NCBI GenBank assembly: GCA_002356515.1
Contig: AP017605.1
Span: 186,001 to 250,000, forward strand
Reading direction: 5' to 3'
DNA length: 64,000 nt
DNA from: Mesorhizobium loti
GTDB lineage: Bacteria > Pseudomonadota > Alphaproteobacteria > Rhizobiales > Rhizobiaceae
A model generated the notes under the pieces. It was not told the DNA's origin and did not search any database. It saw nothing but the letters and a program-made list of their open reading frames with translations. Below, one piece after another: positions 35,487-49,306 of the stretch (position 1 is the stretch's first letter; each line of letters begins with the position of its first letter). The translations under genes were made by a program, and so were the position numbers.

Positions 35487-36152
35487 ATGAGCAAGAAGAC
35501 TTGGGCCGCGGTCGACGACTACATTGTTGATGCCCTGTTCGACGCAGATCCCGCCCTCGACGCTGTTCTGGCCGCCAACCGCGACCAAGGCCTGCCACCG
35601 ATCGACGTGTCGCCGGCGCAGGGCAAGCTGCTTTCGCTTCTTGCGCGCATCCAGGGCGCGAAGAAGGTTCTCGAAATCGGCACGCTGGGGGGCTACTCGA
35701 CGATCTGGATGGCGCGTGCCCTGCCCAAGGACGGCAAGATCGTGACGCTTGAACTCGATCCGCATCACGCCGGCGTCGCGCGGTCGAATTTCGAACGGGC
35801 AGGTGTGTCGGAACGGGTGGACTTGCGGGTCGGGCCGGCGCTTCAGTCGCTTGCCGCGCTAGGCGCAGAAAAAGCCGGGCCGTTCGATCTCATCTTCATC
35901 GACGCCGACAAGCCGAACAATCCGAACTATCTGTCCTGGGCCATGCGGCTTTCGCGGCCGGGGACCGTGATCATCTGCGACAATGTCATCCGTGATGGCG
36001 CGGTGATCGACGGGAGTGACCATGACGCCAATGTCGTGGGCGCTCGGGCGGCGTTCTCGTTCATCGGCGGTGACAGGCGTCTGGATGGCACCGCCATCCA
36101 GACGGTCGGCGCCAAGGGCTATGACGGCTTTGCGATTGCGATCGTCGAGTGA
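35487..36152 (+). CDS. SAM-dependent O-methyltransferase
   Basis: 221 residues of the Methyltransf_3 (catechol/caffeoyl-CoA O-methyltransferase) family. VLEIGTLGGYSTIWMARAL is the SAM-binding motif I; DLIFIDADKPN supplies the metal and cofactor aspartates, and TVIICDNVIRDGAV follows. ATG 35487 has GGAGGAG ahead. It is a single-gene unit between the rpoBC terminator and a repeat-rich gap containing an IS element. The substrate is unknown. Confidence 0.85.
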   Translation: MSKKTWAAVDDYIVDALFDADPALDAVLAANRDQGLPPIDVSPAQGKLLSLLARIQGAKKVLEIGTLGGYSTIWMARALPKDGKIVTLELDPHHAGVARSNFERAGVSERVDLRVGPALQSLAALGAEKAGPFDLIFIDADKPNNPNYLSWAMRLSRPGTVIICDNVIRDGAVIDGSDHDANVVGARAAFSFIGGDRRLDGTAIQTVGAKGYDGFAIAIVE

Positions 36153-36253
36153 AGACGCACCGTGATTGTCTCAATGACGCTGATATCAGACCAACTCGGT
36201 CGGGCTCACTTGCCATCGGCTGTTCGTTTGACGACCGGTTTCCCCCAATCCGT

Positions 36254-36366
36254 CGCTGCTTCGCAGCGCCACCTTTCCCCCTCCGGAGGGAAAGGAAGCC
36301 GCGTTAGACGAGCGTTGGCGGCAATAGGTTCGCGCCCTTCCTCTACCCCGTCGATCGGGGGAGAGG
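36254..36366. repeat. cluster of three hairpins (rhizobial intergenic repeat)
   Basis: Three successive palindromes: CGCTGCTTCGCAGCG at 36254-36268, CCTTTCCCTC-type arms at 36272-36295, and CCTCTACCCC/GGGGGAGAGG at 36340-36366. No gene is supported here. The IS481-family element begins 21 bp further on. Confidence 0.55.
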
Positions 36367-36386
36367 TGTCGAGCGTGTCCGAACCG

Positions 36387-37690
36387 GATAGATAGGTAAC
36401 AGAATGGACCGATAGCATGGGTGACAGTTTTCTTGTCCGCCGGAGGACCGGCGATGGTTTGGCGAGAGACTGGCATCATGGACGAGCGGCTACGGTTTGT
36501 TGTGGATTGCCTTGCGGGTGAGGAGACGATGAGTGCGCTTTGTGCGGGTTACGGCATCTCGCGCAAGAGCGGCTACAAATGGCTTGGGCGTTATCGGGAG
36601 TTTGGCCCGGAAGGTTTGCACGATCGGCCGCGAGCGCCGCTCAATCACGGCCGGGCGACGCCTTGGGATGTGGTGGAGCGGATCGTGGCTATGAAGGAGG
36701 TCCACCCGTTGTGGGGACCCAAGAAGATCATGGCCAGGCTCAAGCGTGCGGAGCCCTGCTGCGGCTGGCCTGCGGTCTCGACGGCCGGTGAGATTCTGAA
36801 GCGGCATGGACTTGTGGGGCGTAAGCGCAGGCGCTGGAAGGCGGCAGGCAATGGTCCATGGCCGAAAGCTTCAGAGCCGAACGCGGTGTGGACCGGGGAC
36901 CACAAGGGCTGGTTCCGGACCCGTGACGGGTGGCGTTGTGAGCCGTTGACGGTGATGGATGCATCGAGCCGCTACCTTCTGGCGCTGGAAGCGACGGGTT
37001 CGACGGCGGACGCCGAGGCCTGGCCGGTGTTCGAGCGGCTGTTTGAAGAGCATGGGCTGCCGGATCGCTTCAGAAGCGACAATGGCCCACCCTTCGCATC
37101 GCCCGGCGTCACGGGTCTGACGCCGCTTGCGGCGCGCTTCATCAAGCTTGGCATCACGCTGGAGCGGATTGCGCCCGGCAAGCCGCAGCAGAACGGACGC
37201 CATGAGCGCTTTCATCTGACCATGCTGCCGATGGCTAAGGAACCCGCGGTCGACAGAACAGCCCAGGGCCAAGCCTTCGAGGCCTTCCGGCGCAGCTACA
37301 ATGAGGAACGCCCGCATGAGGCACTGGCCATGGACACCCCAGCCCAGCATTACCGCCCCTCACGGCGCGCCATGCCAAGAACGCCGCCCGAGCCCGATTA
37401 TCCGGACGAGGCGGCGGTGCGCCGTGTGCGCCACAATGGCGAGATCAAGTGGAATGGCGGCTTCGTCTATGTCTCGCAAACACTGGCCGGCGAAGCGGTC
37501 GCCGCCGCAGAGACCGAAGACGGCGAATGGATGCTCAGCTTCCATGCTCATCCGCTCGGCATCATCGACACCAGGCGCATGAAGCTTGTCCGTCGCAGCG
37601 CCGCGCCAACCAAACCGCTTGGCGCTGCGACGGACGCATAGGGGGAGAACTGTTACCCATGTATCCGGTTTAAAGTGTTACCCATCTATC
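36387..37690 (+). mobile_element. complete IS481-family insertion sequence
   Basis: About 1304 bp bounded by imperfect inverted ends, GATAGATAGGTAAC on the left and GTTACCCATCTATC on the right. Each end has a second inner copy of the word (36411-36425 and 37652-37666), a paired arrangement likely recognised by the transposase. One intact transposase gene fills the interior. A short target duplication could not be recognised with confidence. The element lies between the O-methyltransferase and sugar dehydrogenase genes. Confidence 0.75.
36454..37641 (+). CDS. IS481-family transposase
   Basis: 395 residues from ATG 36454, preceded by CGGAGG. An N-terminal helix-turn-helix (ALCAGYGISRKSGYKWLGRY) is followed by the RNase H-fold integrase core. 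The DDE residues appear in WTGDHKGWF, FRSDNGPPFAS and GKPQQNGRHERFH. No frameshift or stop interrupts it, so the element may still be active. An open frame from GTG 36421 runs over the inner terminal repeat and was judged untranslated. Confidence 0.88.
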   Translation: MVWRETGIMDERLRFVVDCLAGEETMSALCAGYGISRKSGYKWLGRYREFGPEGLHDRPRAPLNHGRATPWDVVERIVAMKEVHPLWGPKKIMARLKRAEPCCGWPAVSTAGEILKRHGLVGRKRRRWKAAGNGPWPKASEPNAVWTGDHKGWFRTRDGWRCEPLTVMDASSRYLLALEATGSTADAEAWPVFERLFEEHGLPDRFRSDNGPPFASPGVTGLTPLAARFIKLGITLERIAPGKPQQNGRHERFHLTMLPMAKEPAVDRTAQGQAFEAFRRSYNEERPHEALAMDTPAQHYRPSRRAMPRTPPEPDYPDEAAVRRVRHNGEIKWNGGFVYVSQTLAGEAVAAAETEDGEWMLSFHAHPLGIIDTRRMKLVRRSAAPTKPLGAATDA

Positions 37691-37782
37691 GGCTGGACAC
37701 CGCGTAGCCGAGACGGAGTGGGGGGCGACCTGGCACGAGCGTGCGTTCCAGCCTGGTCCGCGATCCACGTCGCGTGCACAAA

Positions 37783-38709
37783 TCAGTCGAAAAACGCCTC
37801 GACCACATTGCGCTTGCCGAGCATGAAGGCGTCGGCGACATGCTGCAGCGGCGCGAGATCGACATCTGAGGTGCCGGCGCGCACGATCTCCGCGAAACGC
37901 CTGTAAAGCATCGGGTATTCCGCTTCCGGTTCCTCATGGACGATACGGCCGTCGATGGCGAGCTTCGAGCCTCCGCCGGAAAGCACCATCTTGCCCGCAT
38001 CCGTGTCGGCCAGGATGTCCCAGCTTTGCGGTCCGGTTTGCAGCCAGTCGAGGTCCATTGTCACCGGCAATCCGTTCGAGGTGCGGAAGGTGACTTGCGC
38101 CGCGACCGGGGCGGCGCGGTTTTCCGGAAAATCGAGCATCGCCGAGGTGATGAACATCGCCGGCAGGATGTGGGTCGCGATCGACAGCGCGTTGATGCCG
38201 GGATCGAAAACGCCGAAGCCGCCCGGAGCCCAGATCCAGTCCTGGTTCGGGTGCCAGCGGCGCACGTCCTCTTTCCAGACGATCGCTGCCGACCGAATCC
38301 GGGTCGATGCGAGGAAGCCGCGCGCGGCCTCCACCGCCGGCGCATAGCGCGAATGCCAGCTGGCAAACAAGGAGACGCTGTTTTTCGCGGCCAGCACTTT
38401 TAGATCCTCGACCTCGCTGACCGTGGCGCCCGGCGGCTTTTCCAGGAAGACATGCTTATTCGCCTCGAGCGCGGTGCGCGCAGCATCGTAACGGAATTGC
38501 GGCGGCATGCAGAGCGAGACGGCGTCAAGCTCCGGCACCGCGTCGAGCATCGCCTCGATGGTGGGGAAGTTCGGGATGCCGTCGACCTTGCCGTGCCTGC
38601 TGGCGGCGGCGACGAGCCGATAGTTCTGGTCTTTCGCCAAAGCTGGCAGGTGCTGGTCGCGGACGATCTTGCCGACGCCGACGATGCCTATCTTGATGGG
38701 CTGGGACAC
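37783..38709 (-). CDS. sugar 1-dehydrogenase (L-arabinose/D-galactose type), Gfo/Idh/MocA family
   Basis: 308 residues from GTG 38709, with CGGAG just ahead. The Rossmann start IKIGIVGVGKIVRDQHLPAL is followed by VFLEKPPGAT (catalytic lysine loop), LFASWHSRYAPAVE and KEDVRRWHPNQDWIW then FGVFDPGINALSI. These segments closely match the NAD(P)-dependent L-arabinose 1-dehydrogenase of Azospirillum, which also accepts D-galactose. It oxidises the sugar to the lactone in non-phosphorylating pathways. No other pathway gene is nearby. It stands just beyond the IS element. Confidence 0.8.
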   Translation of the reverse strand: MSQPIKIGIVGVGKIVRDQHLPALAKDQNYRLVAAASRHGKVDGIPNFPTIEAMLDAVPELDAVSLCMPPQFRYDAARTALEANKHVFLEKPPGATVSEVEDLKVLAAKNSVSLFASWHSRYAPAVEAARGFLASTRIRSAAIVWKEDVRRWHPNQDWIWAPGGFGVFDPGINALSIATHILPAMFITSAMLDFPENRAAPVAAQVTFRTSNGLPVTMDLDWLQTGPQSWDILADTDAGKMVLSGGGSKLAIDGRIVHEEPEAEYPMLYRRFAEIVRAGTSDVDLAPLQHVADAFMLGKRNVVEAFFD

Positions 38710-38798
38710 GGCCGCTCCGTCTGTTTGATGATGGTGAGCGTTTCTATCAGAACACTTGCCCCGGGCAAGCTGGAAGCGGCCATGTGGGGGTCGAAAGC

Positions 38799-39911
38799 TC
38801 AGCCCCAGCTTTCCTCGAATTCCACCGTCAGTTTTCCGCCCTCCAGAAAGGCCTCGATCGCTGGCTCGAAAGGCGAGGGGTCGAGGCCGTTGGCCGCCAG
38901 CCATTCATCAGAATAGTAGGTGTTGGCATAGCGGTCGCCGGAATCACAGATCAGCGTCACCAGCGAACCGGTCTTGCCATGCTCGATCATGCGCGCCGCC
39001 TGAAAGCACATGGCGATGAAGTTGGTGCCGGTCGAACCACCGACACGGCGGCCGAGCCGGCGCGACAACACCCGCATCGCCGCCAGCGATACGGCATCCG
39101 GCACCCGCAGCATGTGATCGATGACACCTGGCACGAAGGACGGCTCCATGCGCGGCCGGCCAATGCCTTCGATGCGCGACGGCTGCTCGCAGCGGCACTC
39201 GCGATCGTGCGTGGCAAAGCCTTCGAAGAAGGCGGAGCGCTCGACATCCGCCACCGACAGCCGCGAGGCGTGCTGCTTGTAGCGCAGGTATCGGCCGATC
39301 GTGGCCGTGGTGCCGCCCGTCCCGGCACTCATCACGATCCAGCTTGGGATGGGATGCCGCTCCTCGCGCATCTGTCCGAAGATGGAATCAGCGATGTTGT
39401 TGTTGCCGCGCCAGTCGGTGGCGCGTTCGGCATGGGTGAACTGGTCCATGAAATGGCCGCCGAGCCGTTCGGTCAGTTCGGCCGACTCAGCATAGATGCG
39501 CCTGCCGTCATCGATGAAATGGCAGTTGCCGCCATAGTGCTCTATCGCGGCGATCTTTTCGCGCGACGTCGACTGGGGCATCACCGCATAGAACGGCACG
39601 CCGATCATGCGGGCGAAATACGCTTCCGACACCGCTGTCGAGCCTGATGACGCTTCGATCACCGGGGTGCCTTCGCGGACCAGGCCATTACACAGTGCAT
39701 AGAGAAACAGCGAACGCGCCAGCCGGTGCTTCAGACTGCCGGTCGGATGGGTGGACTCATCCTTGAGGTAGAAGTCGATGCCCGACAGCGCCGGCAGGTC
39801 GAGTTTCCAGAGATGCGTGTCGGCCGAACGGTGCTGGTCGGCCTCGATCGCGGCAACCGCCCGGTCGGCCCAAGCCCGGGATGCAGGTTCAACCGCTTTC
39901 GGTCCAGCCAT
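38799..39911 (-). CDS. PLP-dependent cysteine synthase-family enzyme (Cds1-like)
   Basis: 370 residues of fold-type II PLP enzymes. The lysine motif is [34 protein letters not shown] binds the cofactor phosphate side, and [16 protein letters not shown] is the glycine-rich loop. The inserted segment with [20 protein letters not shown] is typical of the Cds1/L-cysteine desulfhydrase-like branch rather than CysK. It may degrade cysteine to H2S and pyruvate; synthase activity is not excluded. A 93-residue protein is encoded 16 bp upstream, so they form an operon. Confidence 0.78.
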   Translation of the reverse strand: MAGPKAVEPASRAWADRAVAAIEADQHRSADTHLWKLDLPALSGIDFYLKDESTHPTGSLKHRLARSLFLYALCNGLVREGTPVIEASSGSTAVSEAYFARMIGVPFYAVMPQSTSREKIAAIEHYGGNCHFIDDGRRIYAESAELTERLGGHFMDQFTHAERATDWRGNNNIADSIFGQMREERHPIPSWIVMSAGTGGTTATIGRYLRYKQHASRLSVADVERSAFFEGFATHDRECRCEQPSRIEGIGRPRMEPSFVPGVIDHMLRVPDAVSLAAMRVLSRRLGRRVGGSTGTNFIAMCFQAARMIEHGKTGSLVTLICDSGDRYANTYYSDEWLAANGLDPSPFEPAIEAFLEGGKLTVEFEESWG

Positions 39912-39927
39912 TATCTATGCCCTGGAT

Positions 39928-40209
39928 TCAAATCGGCACGTCGAAGGTCACGATCGACACTTCGCCTTCGAGCGCGCCCTGGTAGGCCGACAGATGCGGC
40001 TCGTCGTCCGGCACGCCGTCCATATCGCCGATCTGGTCGAGCTCGGCTTCGGCGTAACCTTCCGCCGCAAGCGATTCGAGGGCGCGGCGCACCGCCGAAT
40101 CGTCGTCGGGCGCAACCAGCATGACATGCACGCCTTCTACCTTGCCGCCTTTGCGCTTCCACACCCGGCCGGTGATGATGGTGACCGGGCGTTCTTCATT
40201 GTCGTTCAC
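39928..40209 (-). CDS. small conserved-type protein of unknown function
   Basis: 93 residues. Begins MNDNEERPVTIITGRVWKRK; the middle VMLVAPDDDSAVRRALESLA AEGY and the end EGEVSIVTFDVPI suggest one compact alpha/beta domain. The composition is acidic, with no membrane span or signal. No family recognised. It is the first gene of a two-gene operon with the Cds1-like enzyme, hinting at a role in its control or in sulfur amino acid metabolism. Confidence 0.6.
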   Translation of the reverse strand: MNDNEERPVTIITGRVWKRKGGKVEGVHVMLVAPDDDSAVRRALESLAAEGYAEAELDQIGDMDGVPDDEPHLSAYQGALEGEVSIVTFDVPI

Positions 40210-40682
40210 GGGCTGATTCCTCCTGGCAAAGCGCGGGCGAGGGGATTTTGACTGCTCAGGCGGACTTTTCGCATGAAGCCGGGCCGTGCGACAGCCAAAA
40301 GCCGGTCACTTTCTTCTCCGTCCTTGCAAAACGGCGAAAGAAAATTACATGCGCCTTTCGCATAGCTGCCAAGCCCCGGCTTCAATGCAATATTTGCCGC
40401 TCCGGGGTTGACGCTTCGCGGGCTTACGAGTAGAAGCCGCCCAGTCAGAACCGATGTGAGGCTCTCCCTTCCGAAGCGACACGCTTTGGAGTTTGCCTCA
40501 AACAGGGTTCGTTTTACGAGCGAAAAGACATTTCCGGCGTGCACGAAGCGGCTTCCGCTTCCTCTGCCATTTGTTCGGGCAAGACCGCGAGGCGCGGTTT
40601 ATGGCCCGAATTTGCGTATGGAAATGACGCTTTGAGCGGCCCTGACCGGGCAAGACACGGAATTGAGAGACAAGAGGGTTTA
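40210..40682 (+). promoter_or_regulatory. upstream region of the str operon with possible promoter
   Basis: 473 bp without a supported gene. TTGACG at 40408-40413 and TAGAAG at 40431-40436 are 17 bp apart and give a promoter candidate about 245 bp before rpsL. The first part contains the divergent promoter for the 93-residue gene. An open frame running into rpsL from 40539 lacks protein-like sequence. Confidence 0.35.
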
Positions 40683-41054
40683 ATGCCTACCGTCAACCAG
40701 CTGATCCGCAAGCCGCGCATAGCGCCGGTGAAGCGCAACAAGGTCCCGGCCATGCAGCAGAACCCGCAGAAGCGGGGCGTCTGCACGCGCGTCTATACAA
40801 CGACGCCGAAGAAGCCGAACTCGGCGCTGCGCAAGGTGGCCAAGATCCGCCTGACCAATGGTTTTGAAGTGATCGGGTACATCCCCGGCGAAGGTCACAA
40901 CCTTCAGGAACACTCCGTGGTCATGATCCGCGGCGGCCGCGTCAAGGATCTTCCGGGCGTTCGCTACCACATCATCCGCGGCGTGCTCGACACGCAGGGC
41001 GTGAAGAACCGCAAGCAGCGCCGTTCGAAGTACGGCGCCAAGCGTCCGAAGTAA
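40683..41054 (+). CDS. rpsL: 30S ribosomal protein S12
   Basis: 123 residues, [20 protein letters not shown] at the start, which fixes ATG 40683. [14 protein letters not shown] and [13 protein letters not shown] keep the lysines whose change gives streptomycin resistance, so this allele reads as sensitive. S12 monitors codon pairing in the decoding centre. It is the first gene of the merged str-S10-spc-alpha cluster. Confidence 0.97.
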   Translation: MPTVNQLIRKPRIAPVKRNKVPAMQQNPQKRGVCTRVYTTTPKKPNSALRKVAKIRLTNGFEVIGYIPGEGHNLQEHSVVMIRGGRVKDLPGVRYHIIRGVLDTQGVKNRKQRRSKYGAKRPK

Positions 41055-41102
41055 GATTTTCCGGCTCTGGCGCTGCTTCAAAGCGTCGGGCTACGAGATT
41101 GA

Positions 41103-41585
<483 letters not shown>

Positions 41586-41614
41586 AGCGCGAACAGGACT
41601 GAGAGGCAGCTACG

Positions 41615-43705
<2,091 letters not shown>

Positions 43706-43772
43706 CTCGAAAGAGCCGTCGCGGTAACGCAATTCAAAGCCCGCTTGGGCGAGCAGGAAATGGAGACATCAC

Positions 43773-44948
<1,176 letters not shown>

Positions 44949-44969
44949 TTTGGACTTAAACCGATCTGT

Positions 44970-44992
44970 CGCGGGCGCGGAAGTTGCCCGCG
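44970..44992 (+). promoter_or_regulatory. hairpin between tuf and rpsJ
   Basis: CGCGGGC and GCCCGCG pair over a 9-nt loop, 21 bp after the tuf stop and 25 bp before rpsJ. No T tract follows. It lies at the junction of the str and S10 parts and may be a partial terminator or leader element. Confidence 0.4.
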
Positions 44993-45017
44993 CCGCGCCA
45001 GAACAAGGAAGTGACGC

Positions 45018-45326
45018 ATGAACGGACAGAATATCCGCATCCGCCTGAAGGCGTTTGATCACCGCGTGCTCGACGCCTCGACGAAGGAAATCGTGTCGAC
45101 GGCCAAGCGCACCGGCGCAAACGTCCGCGGCCCCATTCCGCTGCCGACGCGGATCGAAAAGTTCACGGTGAACCGGTCGCCCCACGTCGACAAGAAGAGC
45201 CGCGAGCAGTTCGAGATGCGCACGCACAAGCGTCTGCTCGACATCGTCGATCCGACCCCGCAGACCGTCGATGCTTTGATGAAGCTCGATCTGGCCGCCG
45301 GCGTCGACGTCGAGATCAAGCTCTAA
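45018..45326 (+). CDS. rpsJ: 30S ribosomal protein S10
   Basis: 102 residues, [20 protein letters not shown] at the start; [20 protein letters not shown] is the extended loop reaching into the 30S head. S10 also serves as NusE in antitermination. First gene of the S10 segment, after AACAAGGAAGTGACGC. Confidence 0.97.
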   Translation: MNGQNIRIRLKAFDHRVLDASTKEIVSTAKRTGANVRGPIPLPTRIEKFTVNRSPHVDKKSREQFEMRTHKRLLDIVDPTPQTVDALMKLDLAAGVDVEIKL

Positions 45327-45387
45327 GGGAATGAGAGCGCGGTAAGGGGCGGTGCCCCTGGCCCGGAACTCTAAAGGAATTGAACCG

Positions 45388-46101
45388 ATGCGTTCAGGTG
45401 TGATTGCAAAGAAGGTGGGAATGACCCGCATCTACAACGATGCCGGGGAACATGTTCCCGTCACCGTTCTCCAGATGGAGAACTGCCAGGTCGTGGCGCA
45501 GCGCACGCAGGAGAAGAATGGCTACACCGCCGTTCAGCTCGGCGTTGGCCTCGCCAAGGTGAAGAACACGTCGAAGGCGTTGCGCGGCCATTTCGCGACC
45601 GCTTCCGTCGAGCCGAAGGCGAAGGTCGCCGAGTTCCGCGTCTCCGCCGACAACATGATCGATGTCGGCGCCGAGATCACCGTCGAGCACTTCGTCGCCG
45701 GCCAGAAGGTCGATGTGACGGGCACGACGATCGGCAAGGGTTTCCAGGGCGTCATCAAGCGTCACCACATGGGTGGTGGCCGCGCGACGCACGGTAACTC
45801 GGTCTCGCACCGTACGCACGGTTCGACCGGCCAGCGCCAGGACCCCGGCAAGGTGTTCAAGGGCAAGAAGATGGCCGGCCACATGGGCGACACCCGCGTG
45901 ACCACGCAGAACGTCGAGATCGTCTCGACCGATGCCGACCGCGGCCTGATCCTGATCCGCGGAGCGGTTCCCGGATCGAAGGGCGCCTGGATCCTGGTCC
46001 GCGACGCGGCCAAGGTGGCACTGCCGGCCAATGCGCCGAAGCCTGCCGCGATCCGCGCCGTTGCTAAGAACGAGGCTCCGGCCACAGAGGGAGCGGAATA
46101 A
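45388..46101 (+). CDS. rplC: 50S ribosomal protein L3
   Basis: 237 residues from ATG 45388 ([20 protein letters not shown]); the frame is open to 45352 but the family starts here. [20 protein letters not shown] is the loop that approaches the peptidyl transferase centre. An alanine- and proline-rich tail ends the protein. Its stop overlaps the rplD start by one base (TAATG). Confidence 0.96.
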   Translation: MRSGVIAKKVGMTRIYNDAGEHVPVTVLQMENCQVVAQRTQEKNGYTAVQLGVGLAKVKNTSKALRGHFATASVEPKAKVAEFRVSADNMIDVGAEITVEHFVAGQKVDVTGTTIGKGFQGVIKRHHMGGGRATHGNSVSHRTHGSTGQRQDPGKVFKGKKMAGHMGDTRVTTQNVEIVSTDADRGLILIRGAVPGSKGAWILVRDAAKVALPANAPKPAAIRAVAKNEAPATEGAE

Positions 46102-46721
46102 TGGATCTCAAGATCACAACGCTTGGCGGCAAGGACGCCGGCAAGGTGAAACTCTCCGAGGAGATTTTCGGCCTTGATCCGCGCGAGGACATCCTGCAGC
46201 GCGTCGTGCGCTGGCAGCTTGCCAAGAAGCAGCAGGGCACGCACAAGGCCAAGGGCCGCGCCGAAATCGCGCGCACCGGCGCCAAGATGTACAAGCAGAA
46301 GGGTACGGGCCGCGCCCGCCACCATTCGGCACGCGCTCCGCAGTTCCGCGGCGGCGGCAAGGCCCACGGCCCGGTCGTTCGCAGCCACGAGCACGATCTG
46401 CCGAAGAAGGTGCGCGCTCTGGGCCTGAAGCATGCTCTCTCGGCCAAGGCCAAGAGCGCGTCGATCATCATCATCGACGAGCTGAAGTTGACCGAGGCCA
46501 AGACCAAGGCGCTGATCGCGAATTTCGCGACGCTGGGCCTGAGCAACGCCCTGGTGATTGGTGGCGCCGAGCTTGACAAGAACTTCAAGCTGGCCGCGAC
46601 CAACATTCCCAACATCGACGTGCTGCCCATCCAGGGCATCAACGTCTACGACATTCTGCGCCGCGGCACGCTGGTCCTTTCCAAGGCCGCCGTCGAGGCT
46701 CTCGAGGAGCGCTTTAAATGA
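46101..46721 (+). CDS. rplD: 50S ribosomal protein L4
   Basis: 206 residues. [20 protein letters not shown] opens the globular domain; the long loop [20 protein letters not shown] lines the exit tunnel. In E. coli L4 represses the S10 operon, but no comparable leader is obvious here. Overlaps rplC by 1 nt and rplW by 4 nt. Confidence 0.96.
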   Translation: MDLKITTLGGKDAGKVKLSEEIFGLDPREDILQRVVRWQLAKKQQGTHKAKGRAEIARTGAKMYKQKGTGRARHHSARAPQFRGGGKAHGPVVRSHEHDLPKKVRALGLKHALSAKAKSASIIIIDELKLTEAKTKALIANFATLGLSNALVIGGAELDKNFKLAATNIPNIDVLPIQGINVYDILRRGTLVLSKAAVEALEERFK

Positions 46722-47011
46722 CCGACCTTCGTCACTACGACGTGATCGTCAGCCCGGCGATCACCGAAAAGTCGACCATGGCTTCCGAGCAGAACCAGGT
46801 CGTCTTCAACGTCGCCAAGAAGGCGTCGAAGCCGGAAATCAAGGCCGCCGTCGAAGCGCTGTTCGGCGTCAAGGTGATGGCCGTGAACACGCTTGTCCGC
46901 AAGGGCAAGATCAAGCGCTTCCGCGGCACGATCGGCCGCCAGAGCGACGTCAAGAAGGCGATTGTGACGCTGGCCGACGGCCAGTCGATCGACGTCGCGA
47001 CGGGTCTCTGA
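46718..47011 (+). CDS. rplW: 50S ribosomal protein L23
   Basis: 97 residues. [20 protein letters not shown] at the start and [20 protein letters not shown] in the middle are typical. L23 sits at the tunnel exit and docks trigger factor and SRP. Starts inside the end of rplD (ATGA overlap). Confidence 0.96.
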   Translation: MTDLRHYDVIVSPAITEKSTMASEQNQVVFNVAKKASKPEIKAAVEALFGVKVMAVNTLVRKGKIKRFRGTIGRQSDVKKAIVTLADGQSIDVATGL

Positions 47012-47033
47012 GCAAGGCCGCGAGGACAGAACA

Positions 47034-47867
47034 ATGGCACTGAAAAAATTCAACCCGGTAACGCCGAGCACCCGCCAGCTGGTCATCGTCGACCGCTCGG
47101 GCCTCTACAAGGGCAAGCCCGTCAAGGGCCTGACCGAGGGCCTGACCAAGTCGGGCGGCCGCAACAATTACGGCCGCATCACCGCCCGCTTCATCGGCGG
47201 TGGTCACAAGCGTTCGTACCGCATCATCGACTTCAAGCGCCGCAAGTTCGACGTTGTCGGCACGGTCGAGCGCATTGAATACGATCCGAACCGCACCGCC
47301 TTCATCGCGCTGATCAGGTACGACGATGGCGAGCTGTCCTACATCATCGCCCCGCAGCGCCTTGCCGCCGGCGACAAGATCGTGGCTGGCGAAGCGGTCG
47401 ACGTGAAGCCGGGCAATGCGATGCCGCTGGCATCGATGCCGGTTGGCACGATCGTCCACAACATCGAGCTGAAGCCGGGCAAGGGTGGCCAGGTTGCTCG
47501 TTCGGCTGGCGGTTACGCCCAGCTCGTCGGTCGCGACCAGGGCATGGCGATCCTGCGCCTCAACTCGGGCGAGCAGCGTGTCGTTCACGGCTCCTGCATG
47601 GCCACCGTCGGTGCCGTGTCGAACCCCGACCACGGCAACATCAACGACGGCAAGGCCGGCCGCACGGTGTGGCGTGGCAAGCGCCCGCACAATCGCGGCG
47701 TGACCATGAACCCGGTCGACCATCCGCACGGCGGTGGTGAAGGCCGCACCTCCGGTGGCCGTCATCCGGTCAGCCCGTGGGGCAAGCCGACCAAGGGCAA
47801 GAAGACGCGGTCCAACAAGGCGACCGACAAGTTCATCCTGCGCTCGCGCCATCAGCGCAAGAGCTAA
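47034..47867 (+). CDS. rplB: 50S ribosomal protein L2
   Basis: 277 residues, [20 protein letters not shown]. Conserved segments: [20 protein letters not shown], and the C-terminal [19 protein letters not shown] stretch, here [18 protein letters not shown], with the histidine needed for peptidyl transfer. Standard length and position between rplW and rpsS. Confidence 0.97.
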   Translation: MALKKFNPVTPSTRQLVIVDRSGLYKGKPVKGLTEGLTKSGGRNNYGRITARFIGGGHKRSYRIIDFKRRKFDVVGTVERIEYDPNRTAFIALIRYDDGELSYIIAPQRLAAGDKIVAGEAVDVKPGNAMPLASMPVGTIVHNIELKPGKGGQVARSAGGYAQLVGRDQGMAILRLNSGEQRVVHGSCMATVGAVSNPDHGNINDGKAGRTVWRGKRPHNRGVTMNPVDHPHGGGEGRTSGGRHPVSPWGKPTKGKKTRSNKATDKFILRSRHQRKS

Positions 47868-47883
47868 GAAGAGGTAACGCCAA

Positions 47884-48162
47884 GTGACTCGTTCTATTTG
47901 GAAAGGCCCCTTCATCGACGGCTACCTTCTCAAGAAGGTGGACAAGGTTCGTGAAGGTGGTCGCAATGAGGTGATCAAGATGTGGAGCCGTCGCTCCACC
48001 ATCCTGCCGCAGTTCGTCGGCTTCACCTTCGGTGTCTACAACGGCCAGAAGCATGTTCCCGTCTCGGTGAACGAGGACATGGTCGGTCATAAGTTCGGTG
48101 AATTCGCTCCGACCCGGACCTATTACGGTCACGGCGCGGATAAGAAGGCGAAGAGGAAATAA
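47884..48162 (+). CDS. rpsS: 30S ribosomal protein S19
   Basis: 92 residues from GTG 47884, preceded by AAGAGGTAACGCCAA. Reads [20 protein letters not shown] and [20 protein letters not shown], both conserved. S19 lies in the 30S head near the A site. The stop is 2 nt before rplV. Confidence 0.96.
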   Translation: MTRSIWKGPFIDGYLLKKVDKVREGGRNEVIKMWSRRSTILPQFVGFTFGVYNGQKHVPVSVNEDMVGHKFGEFAPTRTYYGHGADKKAKRK

Positions 48163-48164
48163 TC

Positions 48165-48554
48165 ATGGGCAAGGCCAAAGCTCCGCGCAGGCTTGCTGAT
48201 AACGAAGCGCGCGCCGTATTGCGCACGATCCGTATCAGCCCGCAGAAGCTGAACCTCGTTGCCGCGCTGATCCGCGGCAAGAAGGTCGCGACAGCGCTTT
48301 CCGATCTCGAATTCTCGGCCAAGCGGATTTCCGGCACGGTCAAGAAGACGCTGGAATCGGCGATCGCCAACGCGGAAAACAACCACGACCTTGATGTCGA
48401 TGCGCTGGTGGTGGCGGAAGCCTATGTCGGCAAGTCGATTGTCATGAAGCGGTTCCACGCTCGTGGCCGTGGTCGCGCCAGCCGTATCGAGAAGCCGTTC
48501 TCGCACCTCACGATCGTCGTTCGTGAAGTCGAAGAAAAAGGGGAGGCCGCATAA
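48165..48554 (+). CDS. rplV: 50S ribosomal protein L22
   Basis: 129 residues. [20 protein letters not shown] is the core, and the tunnel hairpin reads [20 protein letters not shown], a usual macrolide contact. The last base of its TAA is the first base of the rpsC ATG, so translation is coupled. Confidence 0.96.
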   Translation: MGKAKAPRRLADNEARAVLRTIRISPQKLNLVAALIRGKKVATALSDLEFSAKRISGTVKKTLESAIANAENNHDLDVDALVVAEAYVGKSIVMKRFHARGRGRASRIEKPFSHLTIVVREVEEKGEAA

Positions 48555-49279
48555 TGGGCCAGAAAGTCAATCCGATCGGTCTTCGCCTCGGCATCAACCG
48601 CACCTGGGATTCGCGCTGGTTCGCGAACACCGGTGAGTACGGCAAGCTGCTGCATGAGGACATCAAGATCCGCAAGTATCTTGAGAAGGAACTCAAGCAG
48701 GCCGCGATCTCCAAGGTCGTGATCGAGCGTCCGCACAAGAAGTGCCGCGTCACCATCCATGCCGCGCGCCCGGGTCTGATCATCGGCAAGAAGGGCGCCG
48801 ACATCGAGAAGCTTCGCAAGAAGCTGATGGAGATGACGAAGTCCGAGACGCACCTCAACATCGTTGAAGTGCGCAAGCCGGAAATCGACGCGACCCTGGT
48901 CGCCCAGTCGATCGCCCAGCAGCTTGAGCGCCGTATCGCGTTCCGCCGCGCCATGAAGCGCGCCGTGCAGTCGGCGATGCGCCTCGGTGCCGAAGGCATC
49001 CGCATCAACTGCTCGGGCCGTCTCGGCGGCGCCGAAATCGCCCGCATGGAGTGGTACCGCGAAGGCCGCGTGCCGCTGCACACGCTGCGCGCCGATGTCG
49101 ACTACGGCACGGCCGAGGCGAATACGGCGTACGGCATCTGCGGCGTCAAGGTCTGGGTATTCAAGGGCGAGATCCTCGAGCACGATCCGATGGCTTCGGA
49201 ACGTCGCGCGACCGAGGGTGATGCTGCGCATGGCGGTGGTGGTGATCGCGAACGCGGTCGTCGTCGCGAAAACGCCTGA
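48554..49279 (+). CDS. rpsC: 30S ribosomal protein S3
   Basis: 241 residues. [20 protein letters not shown] opens the protein; the KH domain has [22 protein letters not shown]-terminal tail rich in Gly, Arg and Glu (from about residue 218) extends past the compact fold, as in other rhizobia. S3 lines the mRNA entry channel. Confidence 0.97.
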   Translation: MGQKVNPIGLRLGINRTWDSRWFANTGEYGKLLHEDIKIRKYLEKELKQAAISKVVIERPHKKCRVTIHAARPGLIIGKKGADIEKLRKKLMEMTKSETHLNIVEVRKPEIDATLVAQSIAQQLERRIAFRRAMKRAVQSAMRLGAEGIRINCSGRLGGAEIARMEWYREGRVPLHTLRADVDYGTAEANTAYGICGVKVWVFKGEILEHDPMASERRATEGDAAHGGGGDRERGRRRENA

Positions 49280-49306
49280 GACATTTAGGAATTTGGAGTT
49301 AGAACG

